A stretch of 38,210 bases of DNA from Methanothrix sp. (GTDB lineage Archaea > Halobacteriota > Methanosarcinia > Methanotrichales > Methanotrichaceae), in the NCBI GenBank assembly GCA_026394555.1, contig JAPKXZ010000068.1, positions 1-38,210 of the forward strand, read 5' to 3'. The notes beneath the pieces were generated by a model. The model was not told the DNA's origin, did no database searches, and saw only the letters and a program-made list of their open reading frames with translations. The position numbers and the translations under genes were made by a program. How positions within the stretch are numbered: position 1 is the stretch's first letter; each line of letters opens with the position of its first letter. This document shows, in pieces, positions 10,348 through 19,070 of the stretch.

Positions 10348-10976
10348 TATCTAATGCTCCATTCCTGATCTAACAAATGCACAGCGCCACGCTCTTCCAG
10401 CCTCTTTAGTCGATCTGTTACCACAATCTCGGGAGCTTCCAGCCTCATGGCCAGATGCGTTGCATCAGCATCGCCGGAGAGGAGTGCCGTCAGGATCTCT
10501 GCCTCCAGCTGGTTTTCTGCATAGCTTCTAGCCGCGCTGCAAGCTATATGTTTGATCTCCATCTCTCGAGATTCGATCCGGTCCAAGAGAGCGCGCAGTT
10601 CAAGCCTCTTTTCCTCCAGGGTGGAGAGCTCGTCGCGCAAAAGCTTCATGTCCGGGACTAATTCGTTATCTTCTACCGCTGGTACATCCTCAGAGAGAAA
10701 GGCTCTTACGCCGTAAGAATGAGGCGAGACCGCCACCTCCAGGACCGTCTTTCGTACTATGCGAAAATACTTTCTTCTTCCCTGATCCTGATAGCATTCC
10801 ACCAGGCCGGCTCTCTCCAGCATCACCAGATGATCGATGACTGCTTTGGGCCCGACATCCAGTCGCTTGGCCATCTCATTGAAGTAAAAAGGGCGAAAAG
10901 AGAGGAGTTGAAGTATGCGCCTCCTATTTTCGTTCCCCAGGATATCTAAAAGCTCAACAGGATCCAATATCATCAC
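10347..10976 (-). CDS. Two-wHTH (ArsR-like) transcriptional regulator of the cdc48-lonB operon
   Basis: 209 residues. Residues about 5-75 form an ArsR-type winged helix ([14 protein letters not shown], then a recognition helix in [16 protein letters not shown]). A central helical, coiled-coil-like part (about 105-150) is followed by a second winged-helix-like segment (about 158-206, [15 protein letters not shown]). It is the first gene of the operon and its stop overlaps the cdc48 start (TAATG), so it probably senses some stress and autoregulates the protein quality-control genes. That role is inferred from position only. No metal-binding cysteine pattern of the classical ArsR sensors is visible. 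A TATA-like CTTATC lies about 45 nt upstream of the start. Confidence 0.82.
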   Translation of the reverse strand: MMILDPVELLDILGNENRRRILQLLSFRPFYFNEMAKRLDVGPKAVIDHLVMLERAGLVECYQDQGRRKYFRIVRKTVLEVAVSPHSYGVRAFLSEDVPAVEDNELVPDMKLLRDELSTLEEKRLELRALLDRIESREMEIKHIACSAARSYAENQLEAEILTALLSGDADATHLAMRLEAPEIVVTDRLKRLEERGAVHLLDQEWSIR

Positions 10977-11042
10977 TCGATTATTACTTGTTGAACTTTA
11001 GGTTAGTAACGCTAGGTAAGATAAGCTTTGCGGTGCAAGCTT

Positions 11043-11411
11043 TTAGCGGATGCTTAGGACAAACCAGAATGATAGAATGCCGATTACTATGAGCAGCAAA
11101 TTGACCGTCTGTCCGTGGCCCACCCTCCAGCGCGCTAAAGTGAATCTGATGCTGATCAGCACATGCACCAGGAAGAAGAAGACCAGAAATAGGTCCAGCT
11201 TGGTATGCATATACGTGGCCTGCTGCAAAGGCAGCAATGCTCTGTTCCACCAGGCATATCCCGAGATGAGGAAGATGGTCATGAAGATGAGCAGCATCCA
11301 GGCGCTGATTCGGTTGATCTTGACGAGAAGTCGGCCACTATTCAAGGCAAATTCACCTGATGGTCTATTGAAATACGTAGTTATTAACTGATGGTACAGG
11401 GATATGTGCAT
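11043..11411 (-). CDS. Small three-helix membrane protein, cytochrome b-like
   Basis: 122 residues with three predicted transmembrane helices (about 36-55, 71-93 and 103-121). His69 and His83 lie near the ends of helix 2 and could coordinate haem, as in small cytochrome b-type or DUF4405-like proteins. That is a suggestion from layout, not a family assignment. The gene is monocistronic, transcribed away from the secreted protein at 11509, and shares with it a near-palindromic TATA region. An internal start near residue 29 would remove the poorly hydrophobic head. Confidence 0.65.
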   Translation of the reverse strand: MHISLYHQLITTYFNRPSGEFALNSGRLLVKINRISAWMLLIFMTIFLISGYAWWNRALLPLQQATYMHTKLDLFLVFFFLVHVLISIRFTLARWRVGHGQTVNLLLIVIGILSFWFVLSIR

Positions 11412-11418
11412 ATGATAA

Positions 11419-11428
11419 GCTTATAAAG
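11419..11428. promoter_or_regulatory. Shared TATA-like element between divergent genes
   Basis: GCTTATAAAG reads as a TATA box on both strands. To the right it would give a start near 11452 for the secreted protein at 11509. To the left it lies very close to the ATG at 11411, so the membrane protein would be leaderless or begin at a later start. Confidence 0.45.
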
Positions 11429-11508
11429 TAGAAGGTTAGATTAGGGGTGTTGTAGGCAAATGACGAAAAGCCTATCGCTGAAAGGTGGAAATAAATCGGA
11501 GGCATATT

Positions 11509-12183
11509 ATGAATAAAAGAAGCATGATTCTTTCTCTACTGCTTGTATCCCTCTTCACCGGCCTGTCTCTGGGGCAGACCGATAACAATACGAGTATTAC
11601 GAAGAGCATTTCGATAAATGAAAGTATACCGCTGAACGAGACTGCTGCTGCCACGCAGTCGGGTTCTGGACCCAATCTCAATTACATCTGGTCTTTTACA
11701 GGCATTGAGGTCGGCCCCATTACCATGGTCCTCAATCAGGAAGGAAGCGATCTGTACGGCCAGGCCAAGTATGAGCCCGAGGGTGGAAAAGCCTGGAATG
11801 CGGAGGTCGTGGGTTTAGTCACAGAAAACAAGGTGGATCTGACATTGACCGCTCAGAAGGACAAAGAACTCGTCACCACCAAGATGACCGGCATCTATGC
11901 CAATGATACCATCAACGGCAGCTTCACCCAGAGCAGCGGTGGAAAGAAGGTTGGTAGCGGCACCTTCAATGCCATGTGGATCAGCCCGGATATCTCCAGC
12001 TACACGCCTGTGATCATCGAGGAGCCCAAAGTAGAGACACCAGCGCCTGCCGTTGTTGACAGCACTGCTGCCTCGAACGCATCTACAGAGACGGCAAAGC
12101 CGGCTTCAAGGTTCGTTGACATTCACCAGTACGCGGATAAGATCCAGACCGGGGTTGGAGATATCAGCGGGATACCCATATGA
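11509..12183 (+). CDS. Secreted beta-rich protein of unknown function
   Basis: 224 residues from the ATG preceded by GGAGG at 11498-11502 (6-nt spacing); an in-frame start 8 codons upstream lacks such a site. Residues about 4-22 form a signal peptide. The middle (about 47-155) has alternating polar/hydrophobic strands with a motif GPITMVLNQEGSDLYGQAKYE, suggesting a small extracellular beta-barrel or sandwich. Several Asn-X-Ser/Thr sites (NNTS, NES, NET, NDT, NGS, NAS) are typical of glycosylated archaeal surface proteins. The tail is proline/alanine-rich. No enzyme motif is seen, and it may be envelope-associated. Confidence 0.8.
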   Translation: MNKRSMILSLLLVSLFTGLSLGQTDNNTSITKSISINESIPLNETAAATQSGSGPNLNYIWSFTGIEVGPITMVLNQEGSDLYGQAKYEPEGGKAWNAEVVGLVTENKVDLTLTAQKDKELVTTKMTGIYANDTINGSFTQSSGGKKVGSGTFNAMWISPDISSYTPVIIEEPKVETPAPAVVDSTAASNASTETAKPASRFVDIHQYADKIQTGVGDISGIPI

Positions 12184-12253
12184 ATGGGCGGTGGCCTGTC
12201 TTAGAATGGATCTCTGCTGTGCCGTAAGGGTAAATTCCCAGGGTCTTTTCGGA

Positions 12254-12304
12254 TTTGTGCTCTTTGTGAAGCTTTTTAAAAAAAGCTCACAAAGCAAGCA
12301 CAAA
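12254..12304. terminator. Long hairpin between convergent genes
   Basis: TTTGTGC...CTTTGTGA plus AGCTTTTT is followed by AAAAAGCT, TCACAAAG and GCACAAA, forming a long near-perfect stem with one bulge, centred on the A/T run at 12273-12283. It lies between the secreted-protein stop (12183) and the TPR-gene stop (12319), as expected of a bidirectional transcription end. Confidence 0.6.
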
Positions 12305-12318
12305 GACAATCAAGAAGT

Positions 12319-12786
12319 CTACACCAAAATGAGCGGATCCTGACAGGCGCAGGAGAGTGAACGGGACATTACCATATCCGTATCGACATTTCTTCTTACC
12401 AGGGCCTTTTGATAGGCTGGATTGATCTGGGTGGCTTTCTTGTATGCCTGGACGGCTGTTTGGTAGTATCCTTTAAAGTCGTAAATGACTCCCATGTTGT
12501 ACCAGGCCTCGGCATAAGACTCATTGATGGCCACTGCATTTCCAAAAGACTGGAGTGCTGCGTCGTACCTTCCTAAAAAACCCTCGTCAATTCCTTTATT
12601 GTTCCAGGCCTCGAAATCATTGGGGTCCAGCTCGAGAGCCCTATTGTAGGCCTGCAGGGAATCATTGAATTTTTGCTGTTGGTAAAGATCAAGACCCCTC
12701 ATAAACCAATCGATAGATGTTTCATTTGCTCCAGCACAGGCTGGCACCGTGAAAGCCAAAATCAGCGCGAAGGTTACCAGCGCCAA
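12319..12786 (-). CDS. Secreted tetratricopeptide-repeat protein
   Basis: 155 residues from the TTG at 12786. A signal-peptide-like hydrophobic head (about 2-19, ending at CAGA) is followed by three TPR units (about 25-130) with the consensus A.YNRALELDPNDFEAWNNKG. The C-terminus has a short cysteine pair (CAC). The start is uncertain: the TTG has no ribosome-binding site, whereas a CAGGAGG at 12818-12824 lies 10 nt upstream of an in-frame ATT at 12807, which would add a charged head (SSRHIS) ideal for a signal peptide. TPRs mediate protein-protein contacts; the partner is unknown. The gene is monocistronic and converges on the secreted protein at 11509. Confidence 0.8.
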   Translation of the reverse strand: MALVTFALILAFTVPACAGANETSIDWFMRGLDLYQQQKFNDSLQAYNRALELDPNDFEAWNNKGIDEGFLGRYDAALQSFGNAVAINESYAEAWYNMGVIYDFKGYYQTAVQAYKKATQINPAYQKALVRRNVDTDMVMSRSLSCACQDPLILV

Positions 12787-12881
12787 GGAGATATGTCGCG
12801 AACTAATCGTTTTTCTTCCTCCTGATAAGCTTATTTAGTCTATTGTAATGATAAAGCTTCTCCACATTTTTCTCGCGCCTA

Positions 12882-14033
<1,152 letters not shown>

Positions 14034-14085
14034 TCACCTCTGTCTTTCTAGAAGTATAATCCTTTGCCAGCTTCAAGCAAAACGT

Positions 14086-14095
14086 CATATATTTT
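14086..14095 (+). promoter_or_regulatory. TATA box giving a probable leaderless transcript
   Basis: TCATATATTT is centred about 24 nt before the ATG at 14114, and there is no ribosome-binding site between them. Transcription should therefore start at or very near the start codon. Confidence 0.55.
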
Positions 14096-14113
14096 CCAGT
14101 CGTTTTCCGGTCA

Positions 14114-15052
14114 ATGGCTTTAGTCATAGGTCACCGGGGGGCTCTGGCCCTAGCCGCTGAAAACACCCTTGAAGGCATCAGGGCTGCCGCTTTGTGCAAA
14201 GCCGACTATGTGGAGCTGGATGTAAGGCTCTCTCGCGACGGCGAACTGGTCTTGATGCATGATGAAAGGGTGGACAGAACCACCAACGGCAAAGGCCTGG
14301 TGGAAGATCTCAGCCTGGAGGAGCATAGAGCCCTGCTGGTGAGAGGCCTTGATGGACAGTTCTCAGATAGCCGAAGAATTGCAACGCTAAAAGAGGCCGT
14401 ATTTCTGGCCGGTGAGCTTGACCTGGGCCTGGTAGTGGAGATGAAGGGAGAGGGCCTGGAAGGACTGGTGGCCGAAGCTCTCTGTGGCAAAAAATGCATT
14501 GTGACCTCCTTTTACCATAGCAGCCTAAGCGAATTAGCGGACATTTCGGATCTGTTGACGGGCATCATCATCCAATCGTTGCCCATAAATCCGGTCCAGT
14601 TGGCCATTTGGGCAAAAGCCTCGGCCATTTTTCCCAAGCGAGTCAATGCCAGGCTCTTCAAGGAGGCGCATCAGCGGGGAATGAGGGTCTTTCCCTGGAC
14701 CGTCAATAGCAAAGAAGAGGCGAGCTGGCTTCTCCGCTTGGGGGCCGATGGACTGGTAACTGATGACCCGTGCCTGATCCGGGAGGTAGCCGACCAGCCG
14801 GTGCAGGCCACAGGCAAAGAAAATTGCCAGTATTATCCCTGCCACCACTTTCCTGATCAGGACTGCACGCACTGCTTTTGCCCCTTATATCCATGCAAGG
14901 ATGAGGAGCTTGGCAAGTATGTGAGGACCAAAAAAGGAAAGAGGTTTTGGACCTGCATCAACTGCCGGCTGGTGCACCGCCCCCAAGTGGCCGCATATCT
15001 ATCGGAGCGGCCACAATCGACCACAAGCGAGCTAAAAGCTCTACAAGACTGA
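14114..15052 (+). CDS. Glycerophosphodiester phosphodiesterase fused to a cysteine-rich small domain
   Basis: 312 residues in two parts. Residues 1-225 are a GDPD TIM barrel: HRG (His7, Arg8), AENT (Glu16, Asn17), ELD (Glu34, Asp36), His49 in LMHDE, and Glu109 in VEMKGEG. It would hydrolyse glycerophosphodiesters to an alcohol and glycerol phosphate, here perhaps from archaeal lipid head groups. Residues 236-295 are a separate domain with eight cysteines (238, 243, 251, 254, 256, 261, 281, 284), matching the cysteine-rich small domain otherwise seen alone or with cobamide-salvage proteins in methanogens. It probably binds metal. The fusion is unusual in my knowledge of GDPDs. The gene is divergent from pscS and apparently leaderless. 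Confidence 0.9.
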   Translation: MALVIGHRGALALAAENTLEGIRAAALCKADYVELDVRLSRDGELVLMHDERVDRTTNGKGLVEDLSLEEHRALLVRGLDGQFSDSRRIATLKEAVFLAGELDLGLVVEMKGEGLEGLVAEALCGKKCIVTSFYHSSLSELADISDLLTGIIIQSLPINPVQLAIWAKASAIFPKRVNARLFKEAHQRGMRVFPWTVNSKEEASWLLRLGADGLVTDDPCLIREVADQPVQATGKENCQYYPCHHFPDQDCTHCFCPLYPCKDEELGKYVRTKKGKRFWTCINCRLVHRPQVAAYLSERPQSTTSELKALQD

Positions 15053-15149
15053 AAAACGATATTATTATCCATTGGGATTTATCCGTTGCCCTTAAATGGC
15101 CTTTACCGACGGAAAGCTTTATGGATACCTGAGGGATAATGCAAACCGC

Positions 15150-15635
15150 ATGAAACATATTATACTTGTGCTAATTGCTCTGGTAGCTCTGGGTGGACTA
15201 TTGCCCGCTACAATGGCTGCACCAGCACCACTAAAGGGTTTATCCTCTAACCCAGCCGCTATGCCTGAACCGGCTCAATCCGAACTGATAACCACACCAT
15301 CTATGGCGGCCTTCCTCAATGACAGCTGGACGCCGAGCACTTTTGCAGCTCCTCTGGCAAGCCAGGCCTCAGGGGTGCAGAGGAACATGACCCACAACAA
15401 CACTACCATGAATAACTCTAACTATGCCATTTATGATTTCTTGAAAGATAATTACACATCACCTGCCCCTGCATCTCCCATCATTTCGGCCACTTCAACT
15501 CCAAAGGGTGGAAAGGGTGACACCGTAGCCTGGACAGGCGAGAGCATCTATCAGTTCTTGAATGATGCATGGGCTCCTACCACACCAGTCGAGACATACC
15601 AGCAGTCTCCCTATAAGCTGCATCAGATGAATTAA
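15150..15635 (+). CDS. Secreted repeat protein with FLND motifs
   Basis: 161 residues from the ATG that begins a clear signal peptide (MKHIILVLIALVAL, cleavage after about MAA). An upstream in-frame ATG at 15096 would place 18 non-signal residues ahead and is less likely. The mature protein is Pro/Ala/Ser/Thr-rich with several N-glycosylation sites, and has three copies of a short motif: MAAFLNDSWTPST (about 52), IYDFLKDNYTSPA (about 92) and IYQFLNDAWAPTT (about 136). The repeat suggests three equivalent binding or self-association elements on an extracellular chain. I recognise no family. Confidence 0.7.
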   Translation: MKHIILVLIALVALGGLLPATMAAPAPLKGLSSNPAAMPEPAQSELITTPSMAAFLNDSWTPSTFAAPLASQASGVQRNMTHNNTTMNNSNYAIYDFLKDNYTSPAPASPIISATSTPKGGKGDTVAWTGESIYQFLNDAWAPTTPVETYQQSPYKLHQMN

Positions 15636-15650
15636 AACTACTCTATTGGA

Positions 15651-15679
15651 TGGCAGGCACTCGTCTGGACCGCCTGCCA
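15651..15679. terminator. Hairpin between convergent genes
   Basis: TGGCAGGC (15651-15658) and GCCTGCCA (15672-15679) form a perfect 8-bp stem with a 13-nt loop, just after the stop of the secreted protein and before the stop of the converging HD gene. A T-run follows on the plus strand. Confidence 0.55.
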
Positions 15680-15687
15680 GACAAATC

Positions 15688-17436
15688 TTATGCTTTTTTG
15701 CCTGTATATCTCTTGAGATAAAGGCTCACTACATCGTAAGGAATGGTATGCTTCTCCAGCCGGAGATGATTTGCTAGAGCCTCCGCTTCTTTGCTGTAAG
15801 AGCCGGCCACTTTTTCAGCGTATTTTATGCCGTCAGCAGTGAGCATGTATTCGTATCGCTGCCGCCACTGGTTATTCTGTTCGTAGTGCCGCACGTCCTG
15901 ATAGATCATACCGTTGGCAACCAAGATCTGAATGTCTTCGAAGAGCCTCTCGCTGTAGGGAAAGCCATAGTCGGAGTGAAAAGAGTAGTCGAAAAGGCTA
16001 GAGAGGCCGGTTGGCCCCAGATCCCTAATCCTGACCACTGTGCGGTAGATCCAGGTTATGTTTCTGATCCTGGGAACGAGGATCTTCTGGCCGTAAGTCT
16101 CGGAGAGCATCTGGTGCAGGGTATAAAATAGCAGCAGTAGCCCGTCAATGGGAAGGTAGCTCTCGTCGCGAATAAAGTTGAGGAGACGCTCTGCCTGGCT
16201 CTTGACCTCCTCTAATGATATCTTTGGCCTATCGTCCGAGAAGAAGGAGATAGCAATCTGGCGGGTCAACGATTTGACCAGGCCCGCCGCTAAGGCCGAC
16301 TCGTCATAGAAAAATCCATTCGCCTCAGTTCTCATGGAACGAGGCACTCCGCTGCCCACAGTGACATCCACCAATGCGCCATATTTTTTGCCGAGGGCGT
16401 CCTCGAAGAGCTTTCTCATGCGTCCATGACGAGAAACCGTGGAGAGAGACATTCTGATATCAGGCGACAGAGACCTGTGGTCAAACCTGGCTGCCAGGGG
16501 AAATTCCTGGCCATATTTTATGCGCGTCAAGAGATCTCGGGAGGTGTTGTCTCCCCTCTGCCGGATGAAATCCAGAAGATCGGGGTCCGTATACTCTTGA
16601 AAGAATAGAACAATGCTGCTTCTGGCCTCATCTGCATCCATCCGGCTCAAGGCGCGCTCCAATGCGGCCAGCAGCATGGCCCGGATGGACTGAACGGCTG
16701 GATGATAGATGAGTGCATTATAGTGATGGGCCCTGGCAATGAGCATCGACTCGGCCGCGGTCTGGGCCATCTCGGCCCGATAGTCGCCGTTCCCCGCCAG
16801 CACAATGCGACCATTGCTGATGGTCAGAGCCTGCAGTATCTGGTCGGTATCCACGAGCCCCAGGGAGACGCCCGAGTGGTGCGAATCGCGCAAAAGAAAG
16901 TCAATTCTGTCTGCATCCAGATCGCCCACGATGATCTGGCCAAGAGGGGACCTTTTTCCTGATGCTATGTCGGCGACCTCTAGAAATAACTCGTCGACGT
17001 TGCAAAAATCCCTCTCTGCGACCTGTAAGGCCTCCTTTCCGAAGGGATGGGCCGCTATGATCTGGCGGGTGAACTCTTCATGTCTTGAAACTCGCCTGCC
17101 TGCCAGAGTGGGCTGTATGTCCGGGTTTCGGCTAAGAACGCCCTCCACGGCATGGGAGAGGGCCGAGTGTCCCAGATCATGCAAAAGCCCGGCCAGGCGC
17201 ACTTTTCGCACCTCATCCCGGCAGAGGCCCAGGTGCTCGGCCATCCGCCCGGCCATGTACATGGTTCCCAGAGAATGCTCGAACCGGCTATGGCTCGCTC
17301 CGGGATAGACCGTCTCCACCAGACCCAGCTGCTTAATCCCCCTCAGTCGCTGCACCGGTCGGGACAAGATGAGGTGCCGCTCCAGCTCATCTATCTGGAT
17401 AGCCCCATGAACGGGATCGCGAATAGTGCCTGGCAT
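15688..17436 (-). CDS. SAMHD1/dGTPase-like HD-domain phosphohydrolase with C-terminal winged-helix-like region
   Basis: 582 residues. The N-terminal HD domain has RFEHSLGT (His54), LLHDLGHSALSH (His86, Asp87) and GDLDADRIDFLLRDS, the set of metal ligands found in SAMHD1/dNTPase-like enzymes. It may hydrolyse dNTPs or another phosphoester. From about residue 420 to the end a further region contains a winged-helix-like segment (SERLFEDIQILVANGMI followed by YEYMLTADGIKYAE), loosely like the SocA/Panacea fold. That part may bind nucleic acid or a protein partner. The gene follows nac by 15 nt and is probably cotranscribed with it. HD identity is firm; the substrate is not known. Confidence 0.88.
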   Translation of the reverse strand: MPGTIRDPVHGAIQIDELERHLILSRPVQRLRGIKQLGLVETVYPGASHSRFEHSLGTMYMAGRMAEHLGLCRDEVRKVRLAGLLHDLGHSALSHAVEGVLSRNPDIQPTLAGRRVSRHEEFTRQIIAAHPFGKEALQVAERDFCNVDELFLEVADIASGKRSPLGQIIVGDLDADRIDFLLRDSHHSGVSLGLVDTDQILQALTISNGRIVLAGNGDYRAEMAQTAAESMLIARAHHYNALIYHPAVQSIRAMLLAALERALSRMDADEARSSIVLFFQEYTDPDLLDFIRQRGDNTSRDLLTRIKYGQEFPLAARFDHRSLSPDIRMSLSTVSRHGRMRKLFEDALGKKYGALVDVTVGSGVPRSMRTEANGFFYDESALAAGLVKSLTRQIAISFFSDDRPKISLEEVKSQAERLLNFIRDESYLPIDGLLLLFYTLHQMLSETYGQKILVPRIRNITWIYRTVVRIRDLGPTGLSSLFDYSFHSDYGFPYSERLFEDIQILVANGMIYQDVRHYEQNNQWRQRYEYMLTADGIKYAEKVAGSYSKEAEALANHLRLEKHTIPYDVVSLYLKRYTGKKA

Positions 17437-17451
17437 GCAATTTTGGCAGGC

Positions 17452-17850
17452 CTATTTTGATGCCAGCTTTATTATGGCAGCAGCCAGGTCTCCTTTAGCC
17501 TCCTGCAGGGCAGCTTTTGCCTCCGGCAAATTCGCGCCAGTTTGAACTGCTACCAGTTGCACATCCGAGTCCGGGATCTCAATGGGGGGCTCTTCTGCCG
17601 TCTCCTGGACTGCGCCGGATGCGGCGCGCTCAGCTACGTCGCCAGATATCTGAAAGCTTCGTGTGCCGTGGGAATCCATGATCGCGACAGAGGGATTGGT
17701 TATTACAATCTCCTTGTCGGGCATGCGAATGATAACCTCGGAGACGTTCTCAAGCTCATCGATATCAATGCCCATGTTCTTCAACATGCCTTTCATCTTC
17801 TTGGGGCTCAAGCCGCCCCTTCCGCCTAATCCTCCAAGTCCTGGAAACAT
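17452..17850 (-). CDS. nac: Archaeal nascent polypeptide-associated complex protein (NAC)
   Basis: 132 residues from the ATG at 17850, which has AGGTGAT five nt upstream; a longer frame starting at 17913 has no such site. A Gly-rich basic head (FPGLGGLGGRGG) and LSPKKMKGMLKNMGI motif precede the NAC beta-domain (about 30-75), then an acidic linker and a C-terminal UBA domain (about 95-132, VQTGANLPEAKAALQEAKGDLAAAI). Archaeal NAC is a homodimer that binds ribosomes and nascent chains near the exit tunnel. It is the leading gene of a pair with the HD hydrolase. Confidence 0.95.
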   Translation of the reverse strand: MFPGLGGLGGRGGLSPKKMKGMLKNMGIDIDELENVSEVIIRMPDKEIVITNPSVAIMDSHGTRSFQISGDVAERAASGAVQETAEEPPIEIPDSDVQLVAVQTGANLPEAKAALQEAKGDLAAAIIKLASK

Positions 17851-17983
17851 ATAATCACCTTTTTCCAATAGGAGATTAAATGTAGGTAAAGTTATCTGTC
17901 GGATAGCTATCATTATCGTTGCTGTTCAAAGGAGCGAGAAGCCGACGATCGATACTTTTTTAGCTATTGATCAGAAATGAGCA

Positions 17984-18727
17984 ATGGAAATGAAGCTGAG
18001 CTGGGAAGCGCGCCTTGGTATTTTCTTGATCCTGCTATCTTTGATCATCTACGGCATGAAATACCTGATTACTGGTGATGCTGAAAATATCTTCAACTAT
18101 CTCTTCAATTCGCTTGGCTATCTGCCCTTAAATGTACTGCTGGTAACTCTGATTCTCAATTCACTGCTTGCCAATAGATCCAAGCAGAATAAACAAGAGA
18201 AGATGAACATAGTAGTAGGTGTTTTTTTTAGCGAGATTGGCACCTGGCTTTTGACCTATCTTTCCGATAATGATCCTAACCTCTGCCGGCTTAGCGGGGA
18301 CCTGGTGAAAATAGACCAGTGGTCCGACGAGGAATTTATTAGGGTGCAGGACAAATTCAAGAATCACCGTTACAGCATCGATATCAAGAAGATCGATATC
18401 AAGGTACTCTCTACCTATTTGAGCTCCAAACGGAGTTTTTCCCTAAGACTGCTGGAAAACCCCCTATTGCTGGAGAATGAAAGCTTTACCAATCTGCTTC
18501 GGGCTGTATTCCACCTGACAGAGGAACTGGAGCACCGCCGAGACTTTCAGGAGCTGCCGGATTCCGATTACCTGCATCTTACCGGCGATATTGAAAGGGC
18601 GTATTTCCTGCTGGTCATGGAGTGGATGACATACATGAGATATCTCCATTCCAACTACCCCTATCTATTCTCCCTGGCTATGAGAACGAATCCTTTCGAT
18701 GAGAATGCCTGCGTGGTGGTGAAGTAG
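17984..18727 (+). CDS. Membrane protein of unknown function with cytosolic C-terminal domain
   Basis: 247 residues. Two transmembrane helices near the N-terminus (about 10-29 and 44-63) are followed by a soluble, mostly helical domain of about 180 residues with no recognised catalytic motif. The mature domain contains a conserved-looking TYLSDNDPNLCRL and many charged residues. No clear ribosome-binding site is seen; starts at residue 1 or 3 are both possible. It is divergent from nac and converges on alba. I cannot assign a family or function. Confidence 0.7.
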   Translation: MEMKLSWEARLGIFLILLSLIIYGMKYLITGDAENIFNYLFNSLGYLPLNVLLVTLILNSLLANRSKQNKQEKMNIVVGVFFSEIGTWLLTYLSDNDPNLCRLSGDLVKIDQWSDEEFIRVQDKFKNHRYSIDIKKIDIKVLSTYLSSKRSFSLRLLENPLLLENESFTNLLRAVFHLTEELEHRRDFQELPDSDYLHLTGDIERAYFLLVMEWMTYMRYLHSNYPYLFSLAMRTNPFDENACVVVK

Positions 18728-18752
18728 CCCACCACTGGCACCAAAATAGTAT

Positions 18753-19028
18753 TCAAGTTTTAGCCAGCAAAATCTCCATCGAAGACACATTCACCGTCTT
18801 GCCGTCCTCACTCTGGATGGCTTCTGTGCCGATGGTTATGTTTTTGACAATGATATCAAGCATAAATCGATTCCTGGTGATTTCAGCCGCATCCACTGCC
18901 CGGGAGATGGCACGTCCCCTGGCCTTCAGCGTTACTGTGGAGACCGGCTTGTTGAACTGGGTCATTACGGCTAGAACATAGTTCATGACTGGTTTGTCAC
19001 CGACGAAAATTACGGCATTGTCTTCCAT
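18753..19028 (-). CDS. albA: DNA/RNA-binding protein Alba
   Basis: 91 residues, the usual size of Alba (Sac10b). The N-terminal [15 protein letters not shown] and the [15 protein letters not shown] segment, with its run of basic and small residues, form the dimer/nucleic-acid surface. Alba dimers coat chromosomal DNA and also bind structured RNA. It lies 42 nt behind rlmE and is probably cotranscribed with it. Confidence 0.96.
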   Translation of the reverse strand: MEDNAVIFVGDKPVMNYVLAVMTQFNKPVSTVTLKARGRAISRAVDAAEITRNRFMLDIIVKNITIGTEAIQSEDGKTVNVSSMEILLAKT

Positions 19029-19070
19029 AGCATCGCCCTTTCCTTCCCTCCTCTTTTCTTGGGCAGGTTA

